Counted from the first letter of the stretch, positions 47,291 through 57,885 are shown. The stretch is DNA of 64,000 nucleotides from Reticulitermes lucifugus (GCA_026260175.1 JAKCWW010000690.1:16875-80874), one strand, 5' to 3'. Made by a program: numbers and translations. Notes: a model not told the origin generated them from the sequence alone.

Positions 47291-50200
47291 CTACAAAAAG
47301 AAGGTAACAGAAACAAACTGTTTAAATAGTAGTCTCACCTGGTGAATTGCTATATCAAACAAGGAAAAGAAAATCTGTATAGAGGCTGTGCCATGGCTCT
47401 AGCAGTTAAGTCACTGGCTTCCCAACATGGAAGCCTGGATTTGATCTCAGGTCAGTACAGGATTTCTGGTGGACAAAGTGGCACAGGGACAGGTTTTTCT
47501 TAAAGTACTTCGGTTTTACCCTGCCAGTATCATTCCACCAATGTTACAAACTCACATTTTATTCATCTAACGCTGATGCTGTATAATGTTAGCAACTGAC
47601 ATCATTAAATAAAATGCAGATTCTTGCTATTCTGTATAAAAGCTAATACATCACCTCATCTGCATGGTTTACAGCTGCACCTTCTGTAAGTAACAGTCTC
47701 ACAACATCATGGTGACCACCAGCTGCTGCCAACAGCAGAGATGTCTCTCCTTCCTGGCCTTCAAAGTCTACCTGAGCCCCACGTTTTAGTAGAACTTGTA
47801 CTGTAGGGACCTGGCCATATGAACTAGCCCACATAAGTGCAGTCAGACCATTACTGTCTTTCACATCAACATCATATTCTGTTCAAAGAAGATAAAACAG
47901 AATGAAGAAAGCATAAGGAAACTAAGAAATATGACACATGCACTATCATAACTGCAACCCTGTTATCTTTAACATCAGTCATGGACAGCCAACAAGGAAT
48001 GCCCCTCCAGCTTGGGAGTTAGGCGAAGTGCTAACAGCTCCTCACTGTAAAAATTTAACACGTTATGAAACAAAGCACAAGGCCTTGGACTTGAGCAGAT
48101 CCTTTGGAACAACATAAGCAACAAAAAGTGGACATGAGATTTGTAATGTGGAATGTGAAGAGCCTGTTAAGGTCAGAGTCACTGAAGACAGTGGTAGTGA
48201 ATTATAGATTAGATTTAGTGGGAGTAGTACAGGTCAGATGGGACAAGGGAGGCACTAAATGAGCAGTGGAGTATACTATTTTCTATGGAAAAGGAAATGA
48301 AAATCATCAGTTATGGACAGGATTTTCTGCACATAAGAGAATTATATCAACACTTAAGACAGAAGAATTTGTTAATGACAGGATGACTGCTTTAATAAAT
48401 TTCAAAGAGGGATTTGAAAAAAAAATGAATAAAATAATAATAATAATCATCATCATCATAATAATCATCATCATTTGTTTTATCTTCATGTCTGACAGCC
48501 CACCCAATATTGCTGTCCTGTACATCCGCTCTGTTCAATCAACCCTCAGGCCAGACCAGCCCACCTTAGAAGTTCATTTCCTTTGGACTTTTATACAAAA
48601 AATTTTCAATTTAATACATTTAACAGGCTTTACACCCATTATTCAATTCTTCGTGCTTGAACTGTACCATAGTCAATGTCGACTGCAGACCACATCACTT
48701 GCCCACAACCTGTCGACTATGTATTTCCGGTTCCACAGTTTTTATTATTAATTTTTCACCAAATGGAGCATATCACAAGCTGTTGCAGCAAAATTTTAAC
48801 TTCAAGTGTATATCTGAAGTTTTTTTTAAGTACATGATAATGTGCTGTGCCTTAATGAGCACTGAGGACCGCATAATGAGACTCCTGAGGTAGAGGACAC
48901 AAGTAAGATAAATGAAAAAAGTGTACCTGTACCTATAAGAAATGATTCTGGACTTGTGTTTTTAGGTGGTCCATTCTGACTTGTGTTGAACACATTTTTC
49001 TTATGCACTAAAGCAAGGAAGGGCTCTGGTGTTGCCATCGTATATCCATATTGCCCTGATAATATACATTTGTAATCTTAACAACTGAAATATTATGAAA
49101 TAACTGCTTGGGATCAAAACACAGAAGCTGATCCACAATACAAACCAGATGTTTACATTTCCCTTGTAAGAAGGTTTCCCATGTAAAGTTCTTTACCAAT
49201 GGTCTATTAAAAAACTTCTTATGCAGGAAACACTGTATTTCATTAAACCTTACCAAAAGGAATGATTATCTCTTAATTTTCATTTGGGGTTCTGTCAGTG
49301 CTTTTGAGGTTAAGAGGTTACCATATATAGAAACATTTAGGAAACACTGATTAATACTCTTATTCAGGTGAGAAATAACAGAACACTGACTGAATATGTT
49401 TTCTGAAAGTCAAAAGGTTACCATGGATACAAATCATTAACGAACACCAATCTAAAACATATTTCCATTGATACTGGTAACACTGCATGACTGTTTGTTC
49501 CGTCAAAATAAACACTAAAAGTGCATGTACTTAATTTATAATAATCATGTACTAAATAAATGCAACATTTTCATACCTTGCTCTACATCCTGTTCTGTAA
49601 TTTCTCCTTGACCAGCACGATGGTGCAGACTGACATCCGTATGCTCTGGTGCGGATGATGCAGTTGGAATGTTGCCACGCTGCAAATTTGTTAGCACCAT
49701 GGTGGGCTGCATACAACAAAGTAACCAAAGACAGTACATTGGTAGCACTCATCATAAACAATTTAATTTATTCATCTGTAGTTTATTTCTTGCAGTGCCG
49801 GAACATTTCCGAGCAACAAAAACATTTATGCTTATGCCCAAAATTTAGAAACTACGTCTCAGAATGAAGAAAAAATATTTGGATTTTTTCTTTTTGTTTG
49901 TTTGCTGTATGAAAAGGCAAACTAGAGTTAAGAACAGTGCTCGTAAACTCTCTCAATACCACAGATCACATGCTCAGCTTGGATAAACAATATAAGCACA
50001 TGCACCACTACACCTCTGATAATGGGACTGACTAGCATGATAAAAATATAACTTGTGTCATCACTTCACAGCAACATGTGATTCTGCAGTGTTAAGAACT
50101 GCCTGCTGTATACAAAATCATCCATGCATACCACAGACATTTTCAACTAACAATGAACACTTCACACAAGGTGAAATATAGTATCTCAAGGAGAGGTCTG

Positions 50201-51413
50201 CTACTGCTGGGATGTCACCTGCATTGTCAGTGTTCAACACTTTCTCATGGCCTTCAGTGATAGATTGGCTTAAAGAATTAGGTAGCAGCAAAATAAAAGC
50301 ACAGGCCACCCATTTCAACAAAATGTTAATTAGTGATGGAGAACAGAAAATGCTAATGATATAATAAGTAAACTGCATGAATTTAACCATTTAAAGCCTG
50401 GTGGTTACTACCAGTATCAGTAGGTTTTAATACCAGAAAGTTTGCCCTCTGTTCACCCACTTTATTTATATGTTCCATATGAGTCTTACAACAGACAGCA
50501 CGTACTTACATATACAGTACTCACTGATCTGTCTAATGGAAACACACCGTGTTCTCTGTAAGGTACAAACTGAAATTTTATATATAATGTACATTAATTT
50601 TAGTCTTCAAATGGCTAAAAACAAACGTGATAAAAGTTGTACCTATGCTCAAAAATATTTCATCTGCCAAGTAAGCTCCTCAGCACTGTGTTTTAACCAC
50701 GGAGGTTGTACAGTGTTAGATAAGATCAAAAGATGACCCTAAGTGGTGAGTAGGATTTCAAAAAAGGTGGATGTGGCCTATTTGAAAGTATTACTCTGGT
50801 ATTTGCTCAGAAACTGGAAAAACAAAAACCTCAGTTAATATAGGTAGCAAACCAACCAAAAGTTTGAACTCTAATAGAAAAGATACTGGTATTTTCCTGA
50901 ATCATTCAATTTGGCACTAATGAATCCTTTCTTTATTCTGGTATCAGTGCCTACCACAACACTACGTACCCTGTATGGTTGAAAGGCACTCTTTCTGGTG
51001 CCATCATGCCATGAACCAGGTGGCCAACAGATTCTGGGCATACCATGCAGTGCTGAAGAACTGTGATTAGTGTGCAAGTCTCTTGGTGCTACTTTCAAAA
51101 TATTACTGCCATTACTGTGACAGTCATCATCTTCAACCTCATCATCGTCGTCGTCGTCATCATCGTCGTCATCGTCATCGTCGTCGTCGTCATAATCGTC
51201 GTCGTCGTCGTCATCATCATCATCATCAAATTCTTCTTCCACCAAGTCTTCTTCATCTTCTACTTCCTCTTCTTGGGCTTCATCCTCCTCCTCCTCCTCC
51301 TCCTCATCATCATCATCATCATCATCACAATGAATACTGTCATTGCTATGGTTGAACATATCAACACCTATTTCATGTGAAGAATCACTCTGAAGGTCAA
51401 CATTCATTTTCAT
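47003..51413 (-). CDS. ANKRA2/RFXANK: ANKRA2/RFXANK-family ankyrin-repeat protein (four coding exons)
   Basis: Vertebrate members bind partner proteins through an ankyrin groove: RFXANK in the RFX promoter complex, ANKRA2 with HDAC4-type and megalin partners. The insect role is unknown. The joined exons give about 361 residues. Residues 1-29 precede an Asp/Glu tract (30-97). KSAFQPYR (141-148) and VLTNLQRGN (152-160) match the KHFSPIKQSTTLTNKHRGNE region of ANKRA2. [10 protein letters not shown] (174-183) matches SIHQLAAQGE. Ankyrin repeats follow: [49 protein letters not shown] and [12 protein letters not shown]. All three junctions have GT-AG ends and compatible phases (0, 1, 0). The start at 51413 is inferred: the exon opens with AG then ATG after a good acceptor, so a noncoding exon probably lies upstream. 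The C-terminus is less conserved than the rest. Confidence 0.88.
47385..47590 (+). mobile_element. SINE in host-gene intron, antisense to the gene
   Basis: The tRNA-like head GCCATGGCTCTAGCAGTTAA is followed by CTGGATTTGATCTCAGG in B-box position, then words shared with 32488-32660 (CGGTTTTACCC, CCACCAATG, ACTCACAT). It lies between the last two coding exons. Confidence 0.62.
47655..47878 (-). CDS. ANKRA2/RFXANK: ANKRA2/RFXANK-like exon 3 of coding region
   Basis: Acceptor TTTGAACAG|AATATG at 47878; donor GATGAG|GTGATG at 47655. Its 224 nt are 2 + 222, completing the split Glu codon from exon 2 and ending in phase 0. It encodes two ankyrin repeats. Confidence 0.92.
47980..48425 (+). mobile_element. 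LINE 5' fragment with endonuclease start
   Basis: After a leader ending near 48130 the frame reads [36 protein letters not shown], a stop, then [19 protein letters not shown] and [18 protein letters not shown]. This is the N-terminus of the AP-like endonuclease of a common arthropod LINE, whose usual form is [40 protein letters not shown]. The first metal-binding residues are expected around N7 and E in VQEVRW, here VQVRW with the Glu lost. It sits in the intron between exons 2 and 3 of the host gene, antisense. Confidence 0.8.
48437..48477. repeat. AAT/ATC microsatellite
   Basis: AATAATAATAATCATCATCA mixed trinucleotide repeat in the same intron; the poly-Ile and poly-Met frames here are artefacts. 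Confidence 0.9.
49577..49706 (-). CDS. ANKRA2/RFXANK: ANKRA2/RFXANK-like exon 2 of coding region
   Basis: Acceptor TTGTTGTATGCAG|CCC at 49706; donor CAAG|GTATGA at 49577. The exon is 130 nt, 43 codons plus one base. It encodes the LTN..RGN motif and the start of the first ankyrin repeat. Confidence 0.9.
49707..50535. other. Intron between coding exons 1 and 2 (part)
   Basis: No repeat family was recognised in this part. CpG is sparse. Confidence 0.5.
50540..50615 (+). repeat. Repeat module shared with 32393-32487
   Basis: It reads [19 protein letters not shown], parallel to FCQVGTKFLYIICMNFSLQ at 32.4 kb. It lies within the intron of the host gene. Confidence 0.5.
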
Positions 51414-51415
51414 CT
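50970..51415 (-). CDS. ANKRA2/RFXANK: ANKRA2/RFXANK-like exon 1 of coding region (acidic tract)
   Basis: The acceptor is TTTTTTTTTGTACAG, ending at 51416. ATG is at 51413. The donor is AGG|GTACGT at 50970, phase 0. The Asp runs (11 then 17 in a row) are built from GAC/GAT mixtures on the coding strand, seen as GTC/ATC repeats on the plus strand at 51130-51330. The mixed codons argue for selection on protein or slow turnover rather than a pure microsatellite. Confidence 0.82.
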
Positions 51416-51419
51416 CTGT

Positions 51420-52020
51420 ACAAAAAAAAATATGGACTTTAAGATCATATACTTTGTTTCTAGGAAGGCCACATACCTTATACATAATGCAACTTTAGCA
51501 TGAAATGACAAGTTCTACAGTTCATTGACAGAATAAACTATACATATCAGATACAAATTTTTCATTTAATTCACTTTTAGATTTCAATCCCCTCTGTACT
51601 ATTACCAAGCTACAGTTGTGAATGGTAGAAAGTTACACAGTTACCATGTAACAGACACACATCCATATTCACATCTCTGTGACCTCTTTCTTTTAGATTT
51701 TGCTGCCTGGTTATCCAGGCTGTCTCTTAAATGAGAACTGTCCTAAAGGTTACAAACTACCAACAAATACCATAAGACATTTTTTTCAAGATTCAGGCAG
51801 AATGACACCTTAGGAACTGACTCTCAAAGTAGACTCATTTAAATCAATCTATTCTAAATTGTTCTGCAAGTAATCTAAAAATCTTTTTAGAATCCTAAAA
51901 GAAGAAAAGTCATGCACTGTACAACTGTACATAAAAAGCATGTGTCCATTTCGTTACACTGTAATGTGCAACCTCACACATTACATTAGACACTTGAGCA
52001 ACTCTGACACAAGGAAATTT
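51420..52020. other. Upstream of the first coding exon, no exon identified
   Basis: A 5' noncoding exon of the minus-strand gene is expected somewhere beyond 51416, but noncoding exons cannot be recognised by eye. Confidence 0.35.
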
Positions 52021-52150
52021 CTTTTGTAATATTTGAGTTTCTCATAGCAATGCTGAAGAAGAGTCCAGTCTTCCATAACATGATGCCATGTTAACTGGTA
52101 CATAGGTACAAATGTTTTGGAGTAGCAGCAAGCTCCTCTGAAATGTTGAC
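52021..52150. repeat. Dispersed repeat, copy 2, with stem-loop
   Basis: It is related to 17401-17590. On the minus strand 52145-52108 reads CATTTCAGAGGAGCTTGCTG then CTACTCCAAAACATTTGT. GGAG and CTCC pair, followed by AAAAC where the hairpin family has GAAAC, so this may be a cousin of the hammerhead-like motif. Confidence 0.45.
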
Positions 52151-52289
52151 ACCTATACACAGGATCTTCCTAAAATAATGCCCTGATCTGTAACTTTGCA
52201 AGGAAAACAAATATGACGACACTGGTACTTACAACGCAATCATCAACTCTAACAGTTTATCCGTTTGGCATACAAGTGGACAAGTTATC

Positions 52290-53441
52290 AGAGGTGGAAC
52301 ACTTCACAATGAGTGCAATCTGCAGCTCTGAATATATCCCACCTACAGTCCTTTGTACAATTTGTGACTGTTGCAGTATAATGTGCCTTGAGTTCATCCA
52401 GTGTATTCAATCTTTGGCTGTAAACCTGGACTTTCACGCAGGCCCAGGGAAAAAAATTCCAAAGTTGTAAGTTCAGGAGAATGAGGGAGCCATGCAATTG
52501 GTCCTCCTCTTCCTATCCATTGACCTGGGAAATTCACATTCAAACAGTCATGGACAACATAACCAAAATGAACAGGTGCCCCATCCAGTTGAAGAACTGT
52601 AAGATCACTGGTGCTGTTGAGCTGTGGAAGAGCAAAATTCTCAAACATGTGTAGGAATAAACTACAGTAGAACCCTGTTAAGAAGTCTTTCAAGGGACCA
52701 GAGGATTAGGGACACCTTAAGTGGGAAGACTTATTAAGAGGGAAGCTTATTAAAAGCAATAGGATTTNNNGACTTTAAAAATCAGACTTCTTACAGGGGA
52801 AAACTTCTTATGTGGGGACTTCTTATCCGGGTTCTACTGTACTTGTAATGATGTCCTCATCAATGAAATGCAGGCCGATTACTCTTTCATATCTCAGTGC
52901 ATATCACCTGTTCCCTTTCATATTCTAAATGTTCTCTTGGAGGCTCACCGGCCAAAATGACACAGTTATGTTGACTGACACATCCAGAGATGAGAAATTT
53001 TGCCTTACCTGTGAAGGTAATGCAACTCAAGAAGTTATCATGTCCCAAATTTCTGGGAATGTCTCACAAACTGTGATCTAAGCTGTGTATTGCTTGCTGC
53101 ACGTTTCTGGATTACCTGTAATTTGTATCGCTTTAGACACAGGCTCTTCCAAAGAATTCTGTGGACAGTAGTCACTTGGGGCATCTGAAATTGTGCACTT
53201 ACTCAGGAGATGGACCTCTTGGGACTCCATATGAACACCTAGGCCCCCCAGAAGAATGTCTTTTTTTTCACACTGTCAGTCTCTATAAATTGCTTGTACC
53301 ATCTCTTTATGTTCTTCTAATGAGGTGGTCTCACACCACACTCATGTATAAATTCATACTGAACTTGGACAATGGATTCAGATTTTGCATACCACAACAC
53401 CACCACCTGTGCTTTCTGCTGTACGAGTATGGTAGCCATTG
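52290..53441 (-). mobile_element. IS630-like DDE transposon (DUF4817-type transposase), decayed
   Basis: From 53441 the minus strand reads MATILVQQKAQVVVLWYAKS, then VQYEFIHECGVRPPH, a stop, and NIKRWYKQFIETDSV. This is the helix-turn-helix start typical of the DUF4817 family (usual form: FAKTESVIQVQRAFRRKFG, KSIRRWYKQFQETG). Next come QVTTVHRILWKSLCLKRYKL and the DDE domain, with LQLDGAPVHFGYVV (usual QQDGAPPHF), WIGRGGPIAWLPHSPEL (usual PPRSPDLTPLDFF, so the last acidic residue is Glu) and, in another frame, VYSQRLNTLDELKAH. Numerous stops and at least two frame shifts make it inactive. A pogo-type MITE splits it at 52665-52839. Terminal repeats were not located. Confidence 0.82.
52665..52839. 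mobile_element. pogo/Tigger-type MITE nested in the IS630-like element
   Basis: The ends are CAGTAGAACCCTGTTAAGAA and, inverted, CAGTAGAACCCGGATAAGAA, each flanked by TA (52663-52664 and 52840-52841). The 175-bp length, CAGTAGAACC termini and TA duplication fit nonautonomous pogo/Tigger-like elements. Three N at 52768-52770 lie inside. It interrupts the transposase reading between the GTENPH-like and QQDGA-like regions. Confidence 0.85.
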
Positions 53442-53449
53442 TACTGATT

Positions 53450-54055
53450 GCACAGAAAATGCAATCAAAGCTCATATCCATTAACTACAGTTGGAATGTG
53501 CACATAGCTTGTGCCAGTGAAACCGTTTGAGTTGACAATTATACTGTAAGTACCAGCATTGTCATACCAGTTTTCCTTCCGAAGTTACAGGCATTACAAA
53601 TCAGCGCTTTCATTTTAGAAGATCCTGTACCAGTGTACGCATCATCAGCCCAGAAGGCTGGACTCTTCAAATTGCTTTCGACTCGTAATGAATTGAATTA
53701 AAAAGAATCTTGCACTACCTGCAGTTGAAGGTAGAAACTATAAGAAGGAAGTATCCATTAGCAGGCTGTGTTGCAAGATGGTACCCTGATGGTTTACCTG
53801 CAACCAACTTCAAGCCACAAGAGTTTTATCATAACATACCTCATGTACTCCATTTGCATTTCACTATTCCAATTTTTTAAAATGGTCAATAAATTTCCCA
53901 GAACTGCAGCCTGGAATTTTCTGTACACCATCAAGTGCAACTCATATAATCTTGTATTTCAAGTATGTTGACAGTGCCAAGTCTACTGAACAAATAAGCA
54001 ATTCCAAGGAGCAGCATCTGTCTCGAGAAACTAATAATTGCTCGGCTAGTATAAA
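53450..54055. other. No gene recognised
   Basis: It probably holds the upstream end of the IS630-like element. No terminal repeat was identified. Confidence 0.35.
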
Positions 54056-54059
54056 AATT

Positions 54060-54380
54060 TCATGTTTTATGGAACACAAAAGGTTCATTACTATATATAC
54101 AACAGCCCACCACTGACCCTATTTTGAGTAAAATCCACTTCACTCCCATCTATGCATATTAAGGCTTCCCAAGGGTCTCTTTCCTTCAGGCTTTCTGGCC
54201 AAAATTCTGTATGAATTTTTCTTTGCCACCATGCATGCTACATTCCCTGCCCATTTGGGCTTTGTTTTATCATCTTAAGATTTGGGGAGAAGTATGCTGT
54301 ATGAAGTACCTCATAATTAAACTATCTCCAGTCTCTGTTACTTCCTCCCTCTTAGGCCCAAATATCCTCCTCAGCACCTA
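54060..54380 (-). mobile_element. LINE 3'-end fragment, diverged
   Basis: It parallels 60850-61240: TTTTATGGAACACAAAAGGT against TTTTATGGACCCAAAGGT, ACAACAGCCCACCACTGACC against ACAACAGCCCGCCACCTGTC, then CCCATCTATGC and CCAAGGGTCTCTTTCCTTCA against CCAAGTGGTCTCTTTCCCTCA. On the minus strand WWQRKIHTEFWPESLKERDP takes the place of the conserved [12 protein letters not shown] segment. Confidence 0.62.
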
Positions 54381-54459
54381 GTTACTGAACACCCTCATTC
54401 TACATTCTTCAAACTTTTAATCTAAGTCTGGAATACAGTGGAGGTGTAAAGTATCTGTT

Positions 54460-57382
54460 GTTATGAAAAGGAAAGCTTGCAACATTGTTTCCACTAACCC
54501 AGGTTTACAAAATGATGCAAAAAATATTTTGCCAATTGCAGAAGCATTCCAGCTATTGATCAGTAAGAAAATGGTGGAAGAAACCTACACTGAAACAAAT
54601 AAGAAAGTGCAAGCTGTTTTCAGCAGTTCAAGTGACAAACAGAAAGAAAACTAGAAGGATATTATACCCAAAGAGCTGTATGCATTTACAGGGATTCTGA
54701 TGTGGATAATAAACGCTTTGTACAAACCCTTTTTACAGCAGCAACATCAAGGGACAGGTATAAATGTGAATAAGTAATACACTCTTTGCACAACCCTTTT
54801 TTTACAGCAGCGATGTCAAGCGACGAGTACAAATCAATCTTTTGATTCACAAGATTTGATGATACTGAAACAAGGCAAAATCGTATAAGTGCAATGACGG
54901 ACAAATTTGAGGCAATTTGTTCCACTCTGACACAAAAGATTAACTACTTACAGGGGAAGAAGCCCATTTATGGTGTACATAAAAAAAGAAAGCCACGGTG
55001 ATATGGTTTGCAAATATAGGTATGTACTAGTACTGAGAAAGTGTATGTTTTGAAATTGCAAGTATACACTGGCATGACTGATGGTAAAAGGGAAGTCAAA
55101 TAAGGAAAACAGGTGGTTATGCACCTTGTTAGTTGCGTTCGCAAAATCCTGAAAAGTGACTATTAGCTTCACCATGTCTGCCTGTCCGTCTGCATGGAAC
55201 AACTCGGCTCTGGGCGGATTTTCATGAAATCTGAGAGTTGAATATTTTTCGAAAATTTGTTGAGAAAATTCAAGTTTCATTAAAATCAGACAACAACAAT
55301 AATGGGTAATTTACAATGAAGACTTATGTACATTTATGATAATACCTCGCTGAATTCTTCTCAAAATGAGAAACGTTTCCAACAAAAGTTGTAGAGAAAA
55401 TCAAAACACATACCTTATGTTTAATATTTTTTTTCGAAAATCATGCCGTTTGAGATAATATGGAAAAATATGGTACAGCCAGACAGGCCACATATGACAA
55501 TATAATAAGGAGCATGCCCTTTGCATGCTGGATAACTAAGACTACAGACACACATTGAATATGGAATACTTATTGCTTTCCCACAGCAACAATGGTTACG
55601 CGAACATGTCTCAATATTATGTTTAAACATACATTGCCTGTCTTGTGGAACCCTATTTTGGTTCTTCGAGGGGTGTTACTATTGACAAATTTTTCACATC
55701 AGTAGTACTGGCTAAAGAACTGTTCAAAAAAGGCACAACAGTAATAGGCACAATGCACTCCAGCAACAACAGATCCCACTGGAATTTTTCCTGCACCCCA
55801 AAATGGAATAGTATTCGTGCATTTTTGGGTTTACTGATAGCATGGCTCATGTTTCCTAAATGCCAAGAAACATGATCCTGTTATCCACAGAGATTTATGG
55901 TAATAACATAGCTGAAGTAGTCCTGCATTACAACAGAATGACAGGTGTTGCAGAGGCAGGAGACCAAATGACAAGAGTGTACACATGTGTACGGCGAACA
56001 AAAAGATGGCCTTTTAGACTTGTCATGGAGATTATAGCCGAACATACAGATTTAAGGGAAATCGGAAAGTTACTCGAATAGGACATAACATTTGGTCATG
56101 TTTTGTAACACGTGTGTAGGAAGGCCACCCTAGCCTAAATACAATCAAGTTAAAGAAAGGGGGATATTTTGGCATCGGTCTCCATAAAATAGCTGCAAGG
56201 CTAGGAAAGTTGTGATTTTTCAAGCAGTTTCTGGCCATATATGTTAAGTTGGAAAGACAAATCTCAGTTGTGTAACCTTGAGCATTAGGAAGCTAGAGGA
56301 GTTTTATCGAGATGTTTCAGAGACTTTAACGCGCGGATTGGGCAGCCAATCTAAATGTCGTTTTGAGCTTTTAACTTTCGGCCTATGAGGACTAAAGAAA
56401 TTGTCGTATATTAGCCAACAGAAAAACTTGTAGCGGGAGAAAATTGAGTACAGAGGGGTAAATAAGTTGAAGCAGTAGGGTGGAATAGGACTGGCTGTTC
56501 GGAATTCCTCCAGAGTTGACAGTTTTTTTTGTTTGTTTTTTTGTTTGTTTGTTTGTTAAATTTGAACTGTTAATCCATAAATTATTAACCAAAAAGTTTG
56601 AACTTCAGACAACATGTTTGTGTACTGATTAACGTGCAGCGTTGTTAAACCTAATTACAGTGATGCCGACCAAGTAACCTTGTAGCATTCAACATTTTAT
56701 TATTTAATAATAATTATTACAAAAAAATTGTGTTATAAAAATTTGCTGTGTGAACGTGCACCGTTGCTCAATCAAACAGCTTGCAAAAATCCGTCACCAC
56801 ACAACATACATTCCGAGACAAGTCTCACACTATACCACAAACCACCTAGTCATCTTATCCAATGTGAGTGATACATACTTCGAAACCTTGCTGGCGCCCA
56901 ACCAGGAGGATCAGCCAGACATTCCGGCCACGCATTGTTGTGGTAAGTTAAAGGCTGATGTGACTAATGACTCATCAGAGTTCGGTTGCAAGATGATATA
57001 TATAGCTGCTCCCAGTACTTATGTCATCTGGACGGAAAAAATCCTTCCCAATTCAGTAACATTTGAAACAAAAGAAAACTATTTCTCCATGAATTAGACA
57101 TGGAATTAGTGAAACCAAGAGTTATGGCAAGGAAAAATTCTAATTCCGGCAATCACAGACCTCTTTCTCCAGCAACTGGCTTATTCCTGTGTGCGTTGTC
57201 AGAAACAGTTTAAACATCTGGACAGTCTTCATGGCCTAGAACAAACACGTCTGGTAGGTGTTGTTTCTGCCCTAGAAGGAAGGATAGGAACACAAGGTCT
57301 TCCCGTTCCAGTTGCCAAAGATCCATCTGTAACTTACATCGTCAAGATGAAAAGATATTACTGCCCAGATTGTCTCCAGTGA
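54460..57382 (+). mobile_element. piggyBac-family transposase, decayed and interrupted
   Basis: Pieces in family order: KRKACNIVSTNPGLQNDAKN and EAFQLLISKKMVEETYTETN (54466-54600), a KELYAFTGILMWI segment (about 54668), SRDEYKS and FTRFDDTETRQN (about 54810-54880), VEPYFGSSRGVTIDKFFTS (about 55645-55700), IPLEFFLHPKME and SCIFGFTDSMAHVS in a shifted frame (about 55770-55855), MILLSTEIYGNN and LHYNRMTGVAEAGDQMTRVY (about 55870-55985), MIYIAAPSTYVIWTEK (about 56995), FLHELDMELVKPRVMAR (about 57085) and the Cys-rich tail CCFCPRRKDRNTRSS..C (about 57262). D in TIDKFF and in GDQM are the second and third catalytic positions. About 0.95 kb of foreign sequence lies between RWPFRLVMEI and MIYIAAP. 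Several stops and shifts make it inactive. Confidence 0.82.
56522..56560. repeat. (GTTT)n microsatellite
   Basis: TTTGTTTGTTTTTTTGTTTG repeated, inside the sequence that interrupts the piggyBac element. Confidence 0.9.
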
Positions 57383-57639
57383 TATGACTAAACAATAACA
57401 ACACACAATAACAGGCTTACTTTATCTGATGTAGGTTCCATTTCAAAGACAGAGCTCTGCTTACAGCTTCTGAACACTGCTTTTCTCATCTCACTCACTT
57501 GTAAAATTTATATACACAATAATGCAGATGGAAAGAAAATTTTCTGTTCTCAGTCAGAATTTCACAGTCATGGATAAAACCAAGTCAAGTGAATATACAA
57601 AGAAGAAAGCAGGTAGCTGACACTAAGTAAGATATCTGA

Positions 57640-57885
57640 ACAGATTATGGACAGCAACAGTGACGAGTCAGAAAGTGACACTGTGACTGGGGGGGGATGG
57701 TTATGAAGAAGCTGAAACTCAGCCATTGTTACACGAGGAGTGTGAACCCTTCCAGAGCTGTTATACAGAATGTTCCAGTGCTCAAGTGACACACAGACCC
57801 AGTTCACCCAGTACTTCTGAAGATGATGGTGGTGGTGGTGGTGGTAGTGGTGATGATGATAATGATGTACATAGGCCACACTGAC
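57640..57885 (+). pseudogene. Acidic piggyBac-type N-terminal fragment, out of order
   Basis: Allowing one shift at a G run (57690), the plus strand reads QIMDSNSDESESDTVTG, then YEEAETQPLLHEECEPFQSC and SSPSTSEDDGGGGGGSGDDD. piggyBac transposases start with such a Ser/Asp/Glu-rich region. Here it follows the C-terminal tail rather than preceding the element. The (GGT)n and (GAT)n runs at 57826-57866 are part of it. It could also be unrelated acidic sequence. Confidence 0.4.

Noticed and set aside
48266-48751. 161-codon plus-strand frame in the host gene intron
   Set aside because: Its start is part of a LINE endonuclease fragment, and its middle is an AAT/ATC microsatellite (poly-Ile); not a gene.
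49008-49256. 82-codon minus-strand frame between host exons 2 and 3
   Set aside because: No ankyrin or other motif, and the phases of exons 2 and 3 join directly without it.
51063-51380. Plus-strand poly-Val/Ile and poly-His frames opposite the acidic exon
   Set aside because: They are antisense shadows of the GAC/GAT-rich coding exon of the ANKRA2/RFXANK-like gene.
53641-53690. CATCATCAG-containing stretch near 53645 as another hairpin copy
   Set aside because: The CTGATGATG box is present on the minus strand, but no pairing stem or GAAAC follows at the right distance.
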